Positions 34,929-45,616 of a stretch of 64,000 nucleotides of DNA are shown piece by piece. Source of the DNA: JBBRHQ01 sp963720735. Its GTDB lineage: Bacteria > Actinomycetota > Thermoleophilia > Solirubrobacterales > 70-9. The first letter of the stretch is position 1, and each line of letters begins with the position of its first letter. The position numbers and the translations under genes are program-made. Location of the stretch: the NCBI GenBank assembly GCA_963720735.1, contig CAVRGL010000003.1, positions 1 through 64,000 on the forward strand. The letters are read 5' to 3'. Under the pieces are notes generated by a model that made no database searches, was not told the DNA's origin, and saw only the letters and a program-made list of their open reading frames with translations.

Positions 34929-34966
34929 AAGATCAACCGCTTGGGAGTACCCCGGTCTTCGGTAGG

Positions 34967-35010
34967 TCACCCGATCCGGGTGGACGCACTGGTTCGGCTT
35001 GGAATAGGGT
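34967..35010 (+). promoter_or_regulatory. Motif site 3 and promoter of the coiled-coil membrane protein
   Basis: 19-mer TCACCCGATCCGGGTGGAC at 34967-34985 contains the dyad CACCCG-atc-CGGGTG. TAGGGT (35005-35010) starts 38 bases after its first base. Leader about 118 bases. Confidence 0.55.
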
Positions 35011-35134
35011 TGTGCAACCCCACGGCGAGGTGAACAGGTTGAAGCAACTTTGATGAACAAGCGAACCCCGATTCGGGAGAGAGGCTGAAGGACCAGGCGC
35101 CCCGTTAGATCCTCGACTCGCTAGCCCTCCGAGC

Positions 35135-36787
35135 ATGTCCGACCAGCCCGACACCACCCCGCCCCCCGAGCGAGCCTCGGCACCCACGCCTGAGTCCTCC
35201 GGGAGCCAGCGCGCGGAGGATCGCTCGGCGGGAGAGCCGAAGCATCGTCACCGCGCCCTCGTGTGGGCCCTCGTCGTGTTCGCGTCAGTGGTGCTGCTGG
35301 TCTCGATGATCGCGAACTGGGTTCAGACCGAGGTCCTCAGCTCCGGCCAGCTGTCCAATCAGACCGACCAGATCCTCAAGAACAAGGACGTCCAGGAACA
35401 GCTCAGCATCTTCGCGGTCGATCAGCTCTACGCCAACGTCAACGTCCAGGCCCAAATCGAGCAGAAGCTGCCCAGCGCCGCTCAGCCGCTCGCCGCTCCG
35501 GTCACGGCGGCGACGCAACAGCTCGCCACGAACGTCGCGCAGACGGCGCTCGCGTCGCCTCAGGTTCAGGCCCTCGTCTCCACAGCGGTCGGTCAGGCGC
35601 AGCAGCAGTTCGTCGACCTGATCGAGAACAAGGACCAGTTCGTCTCGACCCAAGGCGGCGTGGTCACGGTCGAATACGGGAGCTTCGTCGCCGACCTTGC
35701 CACCCGCCTCGGGGTAGATCCCGCGACGATCTCCCAGATCCAGGGCCTCATTCAGCAGTCCTCGACGGAGCTCAAGCAGCGGCTGACCACCGCCCAGTCC
35801 AAGCTCCAGTCCGCGCGAGCGACCCTCTCCCAGGCGCAGGCGGGCACCCTCAGCCCGCAGGTGCAACAGGACCTTCAGACGCTCCAAACAGACGCCGCCC
35901 AGCTCCAGGCGACGGTTCGGAGCCTCGAGCAGAAGATCAAGGGCATTCTGCCGAAGGTCCCCGCCCAGCTCCAGAGCAAGGTGTCTCAGCTCCAGAGCAA
36001 GCTGGCGCAGCTCGACAAACGGCTGACGGGACTACAGCGACAGGTCGCCGCAGTGCTCAAGGATCCGAGCCAGGCAAACATCATCAAGCTCGACCCCGCG
36101 CTCGCCTCCCTCCAGACACGGATCACCACGCTGCTCGACCGTCAGGCGCTTCAGCACCCGGGCGAGCTCGTCGTGATGAAGTCCAGCCAGCTGAGCGGGC
36201 TCCAGGACCTCGTGAGCGCGCTGCGCAGCCTCGGCTTCGTGCTGCCGCTGCTGACGCTCTTGCTGTACCTGGGCGCGATCTATCTGGCGAAGGGATGGCG
36301 CCGCGAGGCGCTGATGGCAGCCGGAGGCGGGATCCTGGGGGCCACGTTGCTCACCCTGCTGGCGAGGCGCCTGCTCGGCAGCGCGGTCACCGATTCGGTG
36401 GCGAGCTCCGACGCGGTCAAGCCGGCCATCAGCGCCGTCTGGAACATCTTCTCCGCGGGGCTGCGCCAGCGGGCGCTGTTCGTACTCGTGATCGGCCTGG
36501 GGTTCATCGTCGGGGGCCTTCTCGCGGGGCCCGGCCGCCACGAGGTCGCCGTGCGACGCTTCCTCGCGCCGTACCTACGCGACCGCCCGGTTGTCGTCTA
36601 TGCGGTTGTCGCCTTTGTCTTCCTGGTCTGGCTGTCGTTCCTCCCGACGATCAACAATCTCGGTCAGGTCCTCGTGATCCTCATTCTCGCCGCGCTCGCC
36701 GTGGTGGGGATAGAGATCCTGCGCCGGCAGACGGCGCGGGAGTTTCCGCCCACCCCAGCGGCGCCCGGCCAAATGCAGCGCCCGTAA
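35135..36787 (+). CDS. Integral membrane protein with long extracytoplasmic coiled coil
   Basis: 550 residues: a Pro/Ser-rich cytoplasmic head, one membrane segment (about 45-65), a Gln/Leu-rich extracytoplasmic region (about 70-350) with coiled-coil-like heptads between about 200 and 300 (STELKQRLTTAQSKLQ and LQSKVSQLQSKLAQL repeats), then four or five membrane segments. This architecture is common in actinobacteria, where the function is unknown. A role in envelope organisation is inference only. Confidence 0.65.
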   Translation: MSDQPDTTPPPERASAPTPESSGSQRAEDRSAGEPKHRHRALVWALVVFASVVLLVSMIANWVQTEVLSSGQLSNQTDQILKNKDVQEQLSIFAVDQLYANVNVQAQIEQKLPSAAQPLAAPVTAATQQLATNVAQTALASPQVQALVSTAVGQAQQQFVDLIENKDQFVSTQGGVVTVEYGSFVADLATRLGVDPATISQIQGLIQQSSTELKQRLTTAQSKLQSARATLSQAQAGTLSPQVQQDLQTLQTDAAQLQATVRSLEQKIKGILPKVPAQLQSKVSQLQSKLAQLDKRLTGLQRQVAAVLKDPSQANIIKLDPALASLQTRITTLLDRQALQHPGELVVMKSSQLSGLQDLVSALRSLGFVLPLLTLLLYLGAIYLAKGWRREALMAAGGGILGATLLTLLARRLLGSAVTDSVASSDAVKPAISAVWNIFSAGLRQRALFVLVIGLGFIVGGLLAGPGRHEVAVRRFLAPYLRDRPVVVYAVVAFVFLVWLSFLPTINNLGQVLVILILAALAVVGIEILRRQTAREFPPTPAAPGQMQRP

Positions 36788-36860
36788 CCGGGAGTCGGCA
36801 GTACCTCCTGAGGTGAGGCCGGGTTAGCATCGATCTAGCTTCGCGGTTGTTGACTACCCG

Positions 36861-38297
36861 ATGAGCACGATCGTCCCCCGCCCCCTCCGCGTCTCTGTAG
36901 CGACGCTAACCGTGGCCGCACTTGCGGTCCTGGCAGCCGGCGGAGGCCCCGCGAGGGCAGCGAGCGCCGACTACAACAAGGGCTATGACCTCGGCCTTGA
37001 AGCCTGGAAGTACGGGCTGCCCGTGGTCAAGATGGACCAGACCTTCCGTATCCAGACCAGCGTCAACGTCCCCGACGGCAAGGGCCGCGGCCCGGTCAAC
37101 CGTTTCAGCCACGTCCGCAAGCTTGCCGACGCCAGCGCCCGCGACGTTGTTGCCCCCAACAACGACACCCCCTACTCGATCGCCTGGCTCGACCTGCGGC
37201 GCCAGCCGATGGTCATCCACATCCCGAAGGTGAACCGCTACTTCGTGATTCCGCTGTATGACCCCTACACCGAAGACTTCCGCAATCTGGGCACGGTGGC
37301 CAAGACCAGGCCAGGCGACTACGTGATCACCGGCCCCGGGCAGCACCGGGTGAGGATCCCCAAGGGGACGCACCAAATCAAGAGCCGCTATGACCGCGTC
37401 TGGATCATCGGACGCACCCTCAGCTTCGGCCCGGCCGACCTCGGGAAGGTGCACCGGATCCAAAACCGCTACAGGATCACCCCGCTGAGCCGCTACGGGA
37501 CGCATTACCGGCCCCCCAAGCCAAAGCATCCCGACACCACACCCGACGACGTGCCGATGCCGAGCGGCCTTCATTTCTTCGACCGGCTCGGCTCCCTGCT
37601 GAAGCGCTTCCCGCCGCCAAGGGCCGACCGGGCAGAGCTCCAGAAGCTGGCCCAGATCGGAGTCGGGCCCGGCAAGCGGCCCTCGATCGACTCCTCGCTC
37701 AGCGCCGAGGAGAGGCGGGGAATGATCGACGCCGTCGCTGCCGGTCCTGGTGTCCTTCAGAGCGAAGTCACGGTTCGGTATCTGACCGAGGCCCCGAAGC
37801 ACAACGGCTGGCTCGTCCTGCCGACCGGGCGCTACGGAACCGACTACGACTACCGGGCGCTGATCACCCAGGTCGGGCTGGGCGCCCTCACCCCCTCTGA
37901 GGCGATCTACCCGGTCGCACAGACCGACCACGCGCTTGGCTCACTGAACGGCTCCAGCGACTACGTGGTGCATTTCGATTCGGGCCAGCTTCCACCGGCC
38001 GACGCGTTCTGGTCGCTGACCCTCTATGACTCATCGGGTTTCTTCGTCCCCAACCCGATCAACCGCTACGCGGTCGGCGATCGCAGCGATCTGCACTTCA
38101 ACCCCGATGGATCCCTGGACCTCTACGTGCAGAGCACACAGCCCTCCGATCCCACGGAGGCCATGAACTGGCTGCCGTCCCCGGCGGGGGCGCCCTTCAG
38201 GTTGACGATGCGGCTATATCAGCCGGCCAGGGCCCAGATCGCCGGGATCCTCGACGGCAGCGGCTGGGTCCCGCCCGCCGTCACCAAGCTGCCCTGA
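36861..38297 (+). CDS. Secreted DUF1254/DUF1214-domain protein
   Basis: 478 residues with a signal peptide (hydrophobic about 12-30, cleavage near ARAASA). DUF1254 part: YDLGLEAWKYGLPVVKM, NRFSHVRKLADASARDVVAPNNDTPYSIAWLDL, and YFVIPLYDPYTEDFRNLG. DUF1214 part: NGSSDYVVHFDSGQLPPADAFWSLTLYD and RYAVGDRSDLHFNPDGSLDLYVQ. Such proteins are widespread but without known activity. The 73-base upstream gap has a TAGCAT that could be a -10 box. Confidence 0.85.
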   Translation: MSTIVPRPLRVSVATLTVAALAVLAAGGGPARAASADYNKGYDLGLEAWKYGLPVVKMDQTFRIQTSVNVPDGKGRGPVNRFSHVRKLADASARDVVAPNNDTPYSIAWLDLRRQPMVIHIPKVNRYFVIPLYDPYTEDFRNLGTVAKTRPGDYVITGPGQHRVRIPKGTHQIKSRYDRVWIIGRTLSFGPADLGKVHRIQNRYRITPLSRYGTHYRPPKPKHPDTTPDDVPMPSGLHFFDRLGSLLKRFPPPRADRAELQKLAQIGVGPGKRPSIDSSLSAEERRGMIDAVAAGPGVLQSEVTVRYLTEAPKHNGWLVLPTGRYGTDYDYRALITQVGLGALTPSEAIYPVAQTDHALGSLNGSSDYVVHFDSGQLPPADAFWSLTLYDSSGFFVPNPINRYAVGDRSDLHFNPDGSLDLYVQSTQPSDPTEAMNWLPSPAGAPFRLTMRLYQPARAQIAGILDGSGWVPPAVTKLP

Positions 38298-38317
38298 TAG
38301 ACCGCGGAGCGGGCGGG

Positions 38318-40561
38318 CTAGTCGTCGAGCAGGCCCGCCGCTCGCGCGGCGTTGACGGCCTCGGCGCGCGACGAGACCTCGAGCTTCCGGTAAACGGCCT
38401 GCGCCTGCGACTTGACGGTGTTCGTCGAGACGAAGAACTCCTCCGCGATCTCGCGGAGCGAGAGGTGGGTCGGCAGGTGCCTGAGAAGGCGAAGCTCCGC
38501 CGGTGTCAGGCTAGGCATGTCCCGGTCGGGCACCCTCTGGGTCGCGCCTGCAGTCGCGTCCTCGACCCACTGCTTTAGCAGTGGCGCCTCCTCGAGGTCG
38601 ATCAGCCCGTGCACCGCTCCCAGGTGCTCCTTCGCCTCGGAGGTCTTCCCCAAATGCACCAGCGCTCTCGCCAGAAACAGGTGCGACTCGGCTTCCAGCC
38701 AGGGCATCATCTCGTCGCACTGCTCCAGCAGGCGCGCGGCTCGTGACACCTCGGGGCCGGCCCGATGCACCTGTCGACGCTCGGTCACCACGAAGGACGA
38801 GACCGCGATCGGCAACGCGGTCGCCGGGTAGTTCTCGAGCCGGGACCGATCGACCTGCGCCCGGGATTGGGAGGAGAGAATCTCGGCAGCGATCGGATCC
38901 TCTTCGTCCAGGGCGAGGGCGGCGAGCTGGGCGAGGCAGATCACCTGGATTACCGGACCGCGGACCGCGCCGATGCGAGCCCCCTCCTTCAACGCCTCTC
39001 GAGCCTCCCGGCGATTCCCTGACAACAGCAATGCGGAGCCCTTTGCCATCTGGCACACCGCCTGGTAGGGGCTGTCCTCCGGCTCCCGTCGGCTGGCCTC
39101 CTCAGCGTCGGCAAGCATCCGGGTGACCCCGCCGCGACCGAGTTCCGCCCGCGCAACCCACACCGCCGCCCCGTAGGGCTCCTCCGCGGGATCGGACAAC
39201 GATCCACCGTCGGCTCTTGCGGCAGCCTTCAGCCACCCCTCCGCTCGGCCCCCCTGCCCCCCGGCCAGGGAGCTGTGGAAGGCCGCGAGCGCCAACGGCG
39301 CGCAGCCCTCGACCTGCTTCTTGGTGAACCGGGAGAGCCAGGAGATGACGGTCGAGTTCCTCCCCCTGGCGGCATATTCCGGGATCAGGTCGTATATCAA
39401 GGCGCCTGCGCGGTCGGCGTCCCCGGCGGCGATCGCGTGCTCGACCGCCCGGTCGGGGTCCTCGTGCTCGACGAACCAGGCGCTGGCGCGCCGGTGGAGA
39501 TCTGGCTCCATCTCGGGCTCGACTCTGTGGAGATCCCCCATCAGGGCGGTGCCCAGCAGGCCGTGGAGACGGAACCAGCCACCCTTTCGGTCCAGCGGGT
39601 CGACCAGGAGGAACGACCTGGCCAGCTCTGCCAAGATCGCTTCCGAGCCCGACTGGTCGAGAACCGCGTCGCAGAGCTCACCGGAGAAGCGATCGAGGAT
39701 CGAGATCCGCCTCACGAAAGTCAGCTGCTTGGGAGACAACCGCGAGGTGAACTCGTCCTCTATGTACTCGGCGACGACCCTGTCGTCCCCGGCGAATTCG
39801 GCTATCCCGCTCACCGGGCTCTCGCTTTCGATCATCGCGAGGCCGGCGAGATAGATCGCCACAGGCCACCCCTCGGTCTTCTCCGCCACCGCGCCAACCT
39901 GATCGGGATCGATCGACACCCCGATCTTCTCGAGCAGCGTCCCAACCTCGGCCCGGTTCATGGCCAGCTCCGCCATGCCCAACTCCAGCGTTCTGCGGTG
40001 GGCACGGAGACGGCCGAGGTGGAAATGCGGGGCCGACCTTCCTGCCAGAGCAAGCTGCGCACCGGGAGGCATTCCTTCGCCGATCGCTTCGATCACCTCC
40101 GCGGCCTCCTCGGAGTCGAGCATGTCGGCGTCGTCGATCACCAGCACGAGCTTCGCCGACGCCCCTCTGAGCGCGTCCAATAGGGTCGGGATCACGGCGT
40201 CCAGGTGGGGCACCGGGGCATTCAGCATCTCGACTGCCGCCCCGGCCGCCGGCTCGACCTCTGCGAGCGCCTCCGCGAGCGCGGTCAAGAGGGCAACAGG
40301 GTCGCTCTCCCTGCGCCCGACGGTCACCCATGCGAAGGGGCGATCGTCAACGGCCGCCCACTCCGAGAGCAGGGTCGTCTTCCCGTAGCCGGGCGGTGCT
40401 GAAAGCAGCACCACCGAGAGCCCTCTTTCCCTCGCCAGGACCGCTGTGAGGCGGGGCCGGGGGACCATCCCGGTGCGGAAGACCGGCGGCTCGTGGCTGG
40501 AACCGACCAGCGCCTCGAATTCCCCCAGGGAAGGAATCGGTGTGCTTGCGCCCGAACTCAT
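38318..40561 (-). CDS. MalT/LAL-type LuxR-family ATP-dependent transcriptional regulator
   Basis: 747 residues from ATG 40561. N-terminal STAND ATPase with Walker A APPGYGKTT and Walker B LVLVIDDADML; a helical repeat middle region (about 340-670); and a C-terminal LuxR helix-turn-helix (LTPAELRLLRHLPTHLSLREIAEEFFVSTNTVKSQ type). The family switches operons on after binding an inducer and ATP. A minus-strand TAGACT at 40614-40609 is a likely -10 box about 45 bases upstream of the start. It is a candidate regulator for the surrounding accessory block, without direct evidence. Confidence 0.88.
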   Translation of the reverse strand: MSSGASTPIPSLGEFEALVGSSHEPPVFRTGMVPRPRLTAVLARERGLSVVLLSAPPGYGKTTLLSEWAAVDDRPFAWVTVGRRESDPVALLTALAEALAEVEPAAGAAVEMLNAPVPHLDAVIPTLLDALRGASAKLVLVIDDADMLDSEEAAEVIEAIGEGMPPGAQLALAGRSAPHFHLGRLRAHRRTLELGMAELAMNRAEVGTLLEKIGVSIDPDQVGAVAEKTEGWPVAIYLAGLAMIESESPVSGIAEFAGDDRVVAEYIEDEFTSRLSPKQLTFVRRISILDRFSGELCDAVLDQSGSEAILAELARSFLLVDPLDRKGGWFRLHGLLGTALMGDLHRVEPEMEPDLHRRASAWFVEHEDPDRAVEHAIAAGDADRAGALIYDLIPEYAARGRNSTVISWLSRFTKKQVEGCAPLALAAFHSSLAGGQGGRAEGWLKAAARADGGSLSDPAEEPYGAAVWVARAELGRGGVTRMLADAEEASRREPEDSPYQAVCQMAKGSALLLSGNRREAREALKEGARIGAVRGPVIQVICLAQLAALALDEEDPIAAEILSSQSRAQVDRSRLENYPATALPIAVSSFVVTERRQVHRAGPEVSRAARLLEQCDEMMPWLEAESHLFLARALVHLGKTSEAKEHLGAVHGLIDLEEAPLLKQWVEDATAGATQRVPDRDMPSLTPAELRLLRHLPTHLSLREIAEEFFVSTNTVKSQAQAVYRKLEVSSRAEAVNAARAAGLLDD

Positions 40562-40711
40562 CTGACTGGCCGTTGCGCGTGCCGGTGGCCCTGCTGCACG
40601 CGGAGCGGAGTCTATCGCCGGAAAGCCGCATCCGAACTGGGCTCGCAGGGAGCGCTGGCAACGCGATACTGTCGCGCCGCGAGAGGTCCGCGAGACGACG
40701 AAGGGATCGAG

Positions 40712-42307
<1,596 letters not shown>

Positions 42308-42352
42308 GAGGGCCCGCGGCAGCCGGGAAGGATTTCCCGCCCCAGAGCGAAA

Positions 42353-42397
42353 TCACCCGTATCGGATGATGGCGGCCGAAAGGCCCGGGCGTAGGCT
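42353..42397 (+). promoter_or_regulatory. Motif site 4 and promoter of the DUF7144/gad operon
   Basis: 19-mer TCACCCGTATCGGATGATG at 42353-42371, with TAGGCT (42392-42397) starting 39 bases after its first base. Leader of about 58 bases to ATG 42462. Confidence 0.65.
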
Positions 42398-42461
42398 CGC
42401 GACACTGCCTAGGTGGCACCGCTGCCGGGATGCGCCGGAAGACGAGCACTGGAGATAACAG

Positions 42462-42848
42462 ATGAACGCGGATACCGAGAAAGGCGCAGGCTGGCTGCTG
42501 TTCGCCGGGACGATGGTCGCGATCGTCGGCGTGCTGAATGTGATCTATGGGATCGCCGCGATCGACCAGTCCAGCTTCTTCAAGGACGGGGCGAAGTACG
42601 TGATCACCAACCTGAAGACCTGGGGATGGGTCGTCCTGATCATCGGAGTCGTACAGCTGATCGCCGCCGTCTCGATCTGGGGCCGCGGCGAGTTCGGTCG
42701 CTGGATCGGGATCATCGGCGCCAGCCTCAACATGATCCTGATGCTGCTCTGGCTGCCCGGGGCGCCCTTCCTGGCCCTGGCGATCTTCGGACTGGACATC
42801 CTCGTCGTCTACGGACTGCTCGCCTACGGGGGCCGTCAGGGAGCTTGA
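42462..42848 (+). CDS. DUF7144-type four-helix membrane protein (paralog 1)
   Basis: 128 residues, four membrane segments: FAGTMVAIVGVLNVIYGIAAI, WGWVVLIIGVVQLIAAV, WIGIIGASLNMILML and ALAIFGLDILVVYGLLAYG. Same length and order of motifs as the gene at 44576-44962. First gene of an operon with a 66-residue membrane protein and glutamate decarboxylase. Function unknown. Confidence 0.75.
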   Translation: MNADTEKGAGWLLFAGTMVAIVGVLNVIYGIAAIDQSSFFKDGAKYVITNLKTWGWVVLIIGVVQLIAAVSIWGRGEFGRWIGIIGASLNMILMLLWLPGAPFLALAIFGLDILVVYGLLAYGGRQGA

Positions 42849-42943
42849 TCGGCGCCCGCTAACCGTGGTCGGGCCGGCGGCTTCACAGGCCGTTGGGCCG
42901 CCGGCCCGCCCCACGCCACCCGAACACCCCAGGAACAGACCCG

Positions 42944-43144
42944 ATGGCAAGCGACAACTCGCCCCCCGATTCTGACCTACTCGGACTGTACGTAGCCGGC
43001 ATCGCCGGTTTGGCGATCATCGCGATCCTCGTCGCCTTCTTCCTGATCGGCCCCGTGGCGGGGATCATCGTGCTGATCGCGATCGGTGCGGTCGGCGCCT
43101 ATCTGGCCTACAAGCGCTTCGGCGGAGGAGGCAGCGAACAGTGA
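42944..43144 (+). CDS. Small two-span membrane protein, coupled to glutamate decarboxylase
   Basis: 66 residues from ATG 42944 (AGGA nine bases upstream). An acidic head, two hydrophobic stretches (LYVAGIAGLAIIAILVAFFL and VAGIIVLIAIGAVGAYLAY) and a Gly-rich end. The stop overlaps the gad start (GTGA), so it is translationally coupled. No family is recognised. Confidence 0.65.
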   Translation: MASDNSPPDSDLLGLYVAGIAGLAIIAILVAFFLIGPVAGIIVLIAIGAVGAYLAYKRFGGGGSEQ

Positions 43145-44520
43145 GAGAGCACATCAGCATCGATGAGAAGACCCTCGAGTGGGTCGGAACCAGATTCCTC
43201 ACCAGCGAGGTTCCCGACAAGGAGTTCCCCGACGCGGGGATGCCGGCGGTCGAGGCGATGCGACTGGTCGGCGAAGACCTGCTGCTGGAGGGCGAGCCAC
43301 AGCGAAACCTCGCCACCTTCGTCACCACCTGGATGGAGCCCGAGGCTCAGCGGATCATCACCGAGAACCTCTATCGCAACTTCATCGACCACGCCGAGTA
43401 CCCGATCTCGGCGGAGATCGAGCAGCGCTGCGTCCGGATGCTCGCCGACCTGTTTCACGCACCGGGCAAGACCACCGGCTGCCGCACGCAGGGGTCGTCG
43501 GAGGCGATCATGCTCGGGGCGCTCTCGCTGAAGTGGAAATGGCGCGAGCGCCGCAAGGCCGCCGGCAAGTCGACTGATGCCCCGAACCTGGTCTTCGGCG
43601 GAGACGTGCACGTCGTCTGGGAGAAGTTCTGCCGCTACTTCGACGTCGAGCCGCGGATCGTCCCGCTGGCCGAAGACAAGTACACGATCGGACCCGAGGA
43701 CGTCGAGCCCCACGTGGACGAGAACACGATCGGCGTGGCCGCTGTGCTCGGCACCACCTTCACCGGCCACGCCGACGACATCGTCGGCATCAACAAGATG
43801 CTCGTGAACCTGAAGAAGGAGAAGGACCTCGATGTCCCCCTCCACATCGATGGCGCCAGCGGGGGCTTCGTCTGGCCCTTCCTCTATCCCGACTCCGAGT
43901 GGGACTTCCGCCTGGAGCAGGTGCGCTCGATCAACGCCTCGGGCCACAAGTTCGGCCTCGTCTATCCCGGGATCGGCTGGCTGATCTTCCGCGAGGAGTC
44001 AGATCTCGCCGAGGACCTCGTCTTCTACGAGAACTATCTCGGCAAGACCGACGCCACATTCACGCTGAACTTCTCAACCGGCGCCTCGATGGTCCTCGCC
44101 CAGTACTACAACTTCGTGCGCCTGGGGCGGCCCGGCTACACCTACGTCATGCGGATGATGGAGGAGAACGCGAAGGCGCTCGCCGACGACTTGAAGGGGA
44201 CGGGAGCCTTCGAGCTGATCGGAGAGGATGAGGAGCAGCTTCCCCTGGTCGCCTTCAAGCTGGCCGAGCAGCGGCCCTATGACGAGTTCGACATCGCCTG
44301 GCAGCTTTCGGCGGAGCGCGGCTGGATGGTCCCCGCCTATACCCTCCCGCCCAACGCGCAGGACGTGAAGATCATGCGCGCCCTGGTCAAGGAGAACTTC
44401 AGCCGGGGACAGGTCACCCGTCTCGCCGGGGATATCGAGCAGGCGCTGAAGACGCTCGACGAAAAGGGTGGGGCTCATCCCTCCGAGCGCAAGCAGGTGA
44501 AGACGGGGACCGGCTACTGA
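43141..44520 (+). CDS. gadB: Glutamate decarboxylase
   Basis: 459 residues, PLP-dependent. Converts glutamate to GABA and CO2, consuming a proton. Motifs: YPISAEIEQRCVRMLADLFH, TGCRTQGSSEAIMLG, PLHIDGASGGFVWPF and INASGHKFGLVYPGIGW with PLP lysine K270, then FSTGASMVLAQYYNF. Start GTG 43141 lies in the previous gene's stop. No glutamate/GABA antiporter is present here, so a role in acid resistance is unproven. Confidence 0.95.
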   Translation: MREHISIDEKTLEWVGTRFLTSEVPDKEFPDAGMPAVEAMRLVGEDLLLEGEPQRNLATFVTTWMEPEAQRIITENLYRNFIDHAEYPISAEIEQRCVRMLADLFHAPGKTTGCRTQGSSEAIMLGALSLKWKWRERRKAAGKSTDAPNLVFGGDVHVVWEKFCRYFDVEPRIVPLAEDKYTIGPEDVEPHVDENTIGVAAVLGTTFTGHADDIVGINKMLVNLKKEKDLDVPLHIDGASGGFVWPFLYPDSEWDFRLEQVRSINASGHKFGLVYPGIGWLIFREESDLAEDLVFYENYLGKTDATFTLNFSTGASMVLAQYYNFVRLGRPGYTYVMRMMEENAKALADDLKGTGAFELIGEDEEQLPLVAFKLAEQRPYDEFDIAWQLSAERGWMVPAYTLPPNAQDVKIMRALVKENFSRGQVTRLAGDIEQALKTLDEKGGAHPSERKQVKTGTGY

Positions 44521-44535
44521 GGGCTCGTCGAGCCG

Positions 44536-44563
44536 GGGAGCCTGGCCGGACCGCCAGGCTCCC
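44536..44563. terminator. Bidirectional hairpin terminator between gad and DUF7144 paralog 2
   Basis: Perfect 11-bp stem GGGAGCCTGGC / GCCAGGCTCCC with a six-base loop, lying between two convergent genes. No T-run follows. Confidence 0.75.
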
Positions 44564-44575
44564 GACGTCCTCGAT

Positions 44576-44962
44576 TCAGGCCCTCGGCGCTACCTCGTCT
44601 TCGGCGCCGTAGACGATGATCCCCCAGACGATCCAGCAGCAGAGGAAGAAGATCCCGAGCGACCACCACGGGTGGACACTGTCGATCGAAAGCAGGGCCC
44701 CGATCGCGCCGATGCTGCCGCCGATGATCCCGATCACACGGCCGTAGACGTTCCCGGCCATCAGCGAGAAGCCGCCCGTCAGCTGGATCACCCCGAGGAT
44801 GATCAGCACCCAACCCATGGTGTGGAGGTTGGTGAGTATGTACCGGGTGCCGTTCGCGTAGAAGTTGGCGTCGTCCAGAGCGCCAATGCCGTAGATGATG
44901 TTGAGCGTGCCGACGATCAGCAGCATGATCGCTGCGAACACGACTCGGCCTGCACCTCGCAT
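44576..44962 (-). CDS. DUF7144-type four-helix membrane protein (paralog 2)
   Basis: 128 residues, the same four-segment layout as 42462-42848 (VGTLNIIYGIGALDDANFY, MGWVLIILGVIQLTGGFSL, IGIIGGSIGAIGAL). AAGGAGG precedes the start. It has its own motif-bearing promoter. Function unknown. Confidence 0.75.
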   Translation of the reverse strand: MRGAGRVVFAAIMLLIVGTLNIIYGIGALDDANFYANGTRYILTNLHTMGWVLIILGVIQLTGGFSLMAGNVYGRVIGIIGGSIGAIGALLSIDSVHPWWSLGIFFLCCWIVWGIIVYGAEDEVAPRA

Positions 44963-45032
44963 ACCGCCTCCTTGTGTCGATTCGCCGCTATTCCGCGGCT
45001 AGGGCGCTGGCTTGAAACCAGCGTCGCGCGCC

Positions 45033-45077
45033 AATATAGGTCCCGGCCCGGAGCCGATCACCACCCGGAACGGGTGA
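45033..45077 (-). promoter_or_regulatory. Motif site 5 and promoter of DUF7144 paralog 2
   Basis: Minus-strand 19-mer TCACCCGTTCCGGGTGGTG (45077 down to 45059), with TATATT (45038 down to 45033) starting exactly 39 bases after its first base. The leader of about 64 bases holds two small hairpins (CGCTGG/CCAGCG and CCGC/GCGG). Confidence 0.65.
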
Positions 45078-45093
45078 TTAGCCGATGCCGGGC

Positions 45094-45606
45094 TCAGCCC
45101 TCGCCAGCCATCGCGCCCGCCGCGATCAGGTCCGTGGGGTGGACCCACTCGTCGGCGAGGGGTATCCCCCCCGCTCGGAGGATCGCGTCGCGCAGCGGAA
45201 TCGCCCAGCGATGCTCGATCAGCGCGATGCCGGCGGAGTCGCCCGGGGGAATCGCATCGGCGAGGTACCAGGCGTCGGCCTCGCTGAAAGCGGCCCCGTC
45301 CTCCATCGCCTCCGCTCCGGCGAGCGCGCCCGCCTCGGCTCCCTCCTCGCCGGCCGCACCGAGGCCGAGCAACGCTCCCGCGATCGCACCGAACGCCATC
45401 GCCTCGTCCTGGGAGAGGTCGCTGTGCTCGATCGCCGAGATGTTTCCGTCCTCGTCCTTGGTCACGAACAGGAGATCGACCAGGCGGACGATGTCGGCCT
45501 CGCGCAGCCGCCGCAGCTCCTCGAGGATCTCGCCCGAGAACTTGCCCTCGTGGAAGCCGACCACGAGCAGCTGGACCGGGCCCATTCCGTTTCCGTCTTC
45601 ATTCAT
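45094..45606 (-). CDS. DUF1269/DUF6325-like protein
   Basis: 170 residues from ATG 45606. VQLLVVGFHEGKFSGEILEELRRLREADIVRLVDLLFV begins the family; a Gly/Ala/Glu-rich linker (about 75-100) and WYLADAIPPGDSAGIALIEHRW follow. The pattern of a ferredoxin-like N-half and an Ala/Gly hairpin parallels the DUF1269 protein at 31863. It follows the SHOCT gene by ten bases. Function unknown. Confidence 0.7.
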   Translation of the reverse strand: MNEDGNGMGPVQLLVVGFHEGKFSGEILEELRRLREADIVRLVDLLFVTKDEDGNISAIEHSDLSQDEAMAFGAIAGALLGLGAAGEEGAEAGALAGAEAMEDGAAFSEADAWYLADAIPPGDSAGIALIEHRWAIPLRDAILRAGGIPLADEWVHPTDLIAAGAMAGEG

Positions 45607-45616
45607 CGTCGTTGCC

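Larger units (their letters stand above)
34824..35134. other. Divergent intergenic region with two motif-containing promoters
   Basis: 311 bases without a convincing gene. It separates the sulfatase from the coiled-coil membrane protein and contains one copy of the 19-bp motif for each direction, with matching -10 boxes. A 11-codon open frame at 35053 is not supported. Confidence 0.6.

Noticed and set aside
34824..35060. N-terminal extension of the sulfatase
   Set aside because: It crosses the predicted promoter and motif, has no sulfatase similarity, and GTG 34823 has an ideal AGGAG.
35053..35088. 11-codon open frame in the sulfatase/coiled-coil intergenic region
   Set aside because: Too short, with no convincing ribosome binding site; it falls in the predicted leader of the downstream gene but has no further support.
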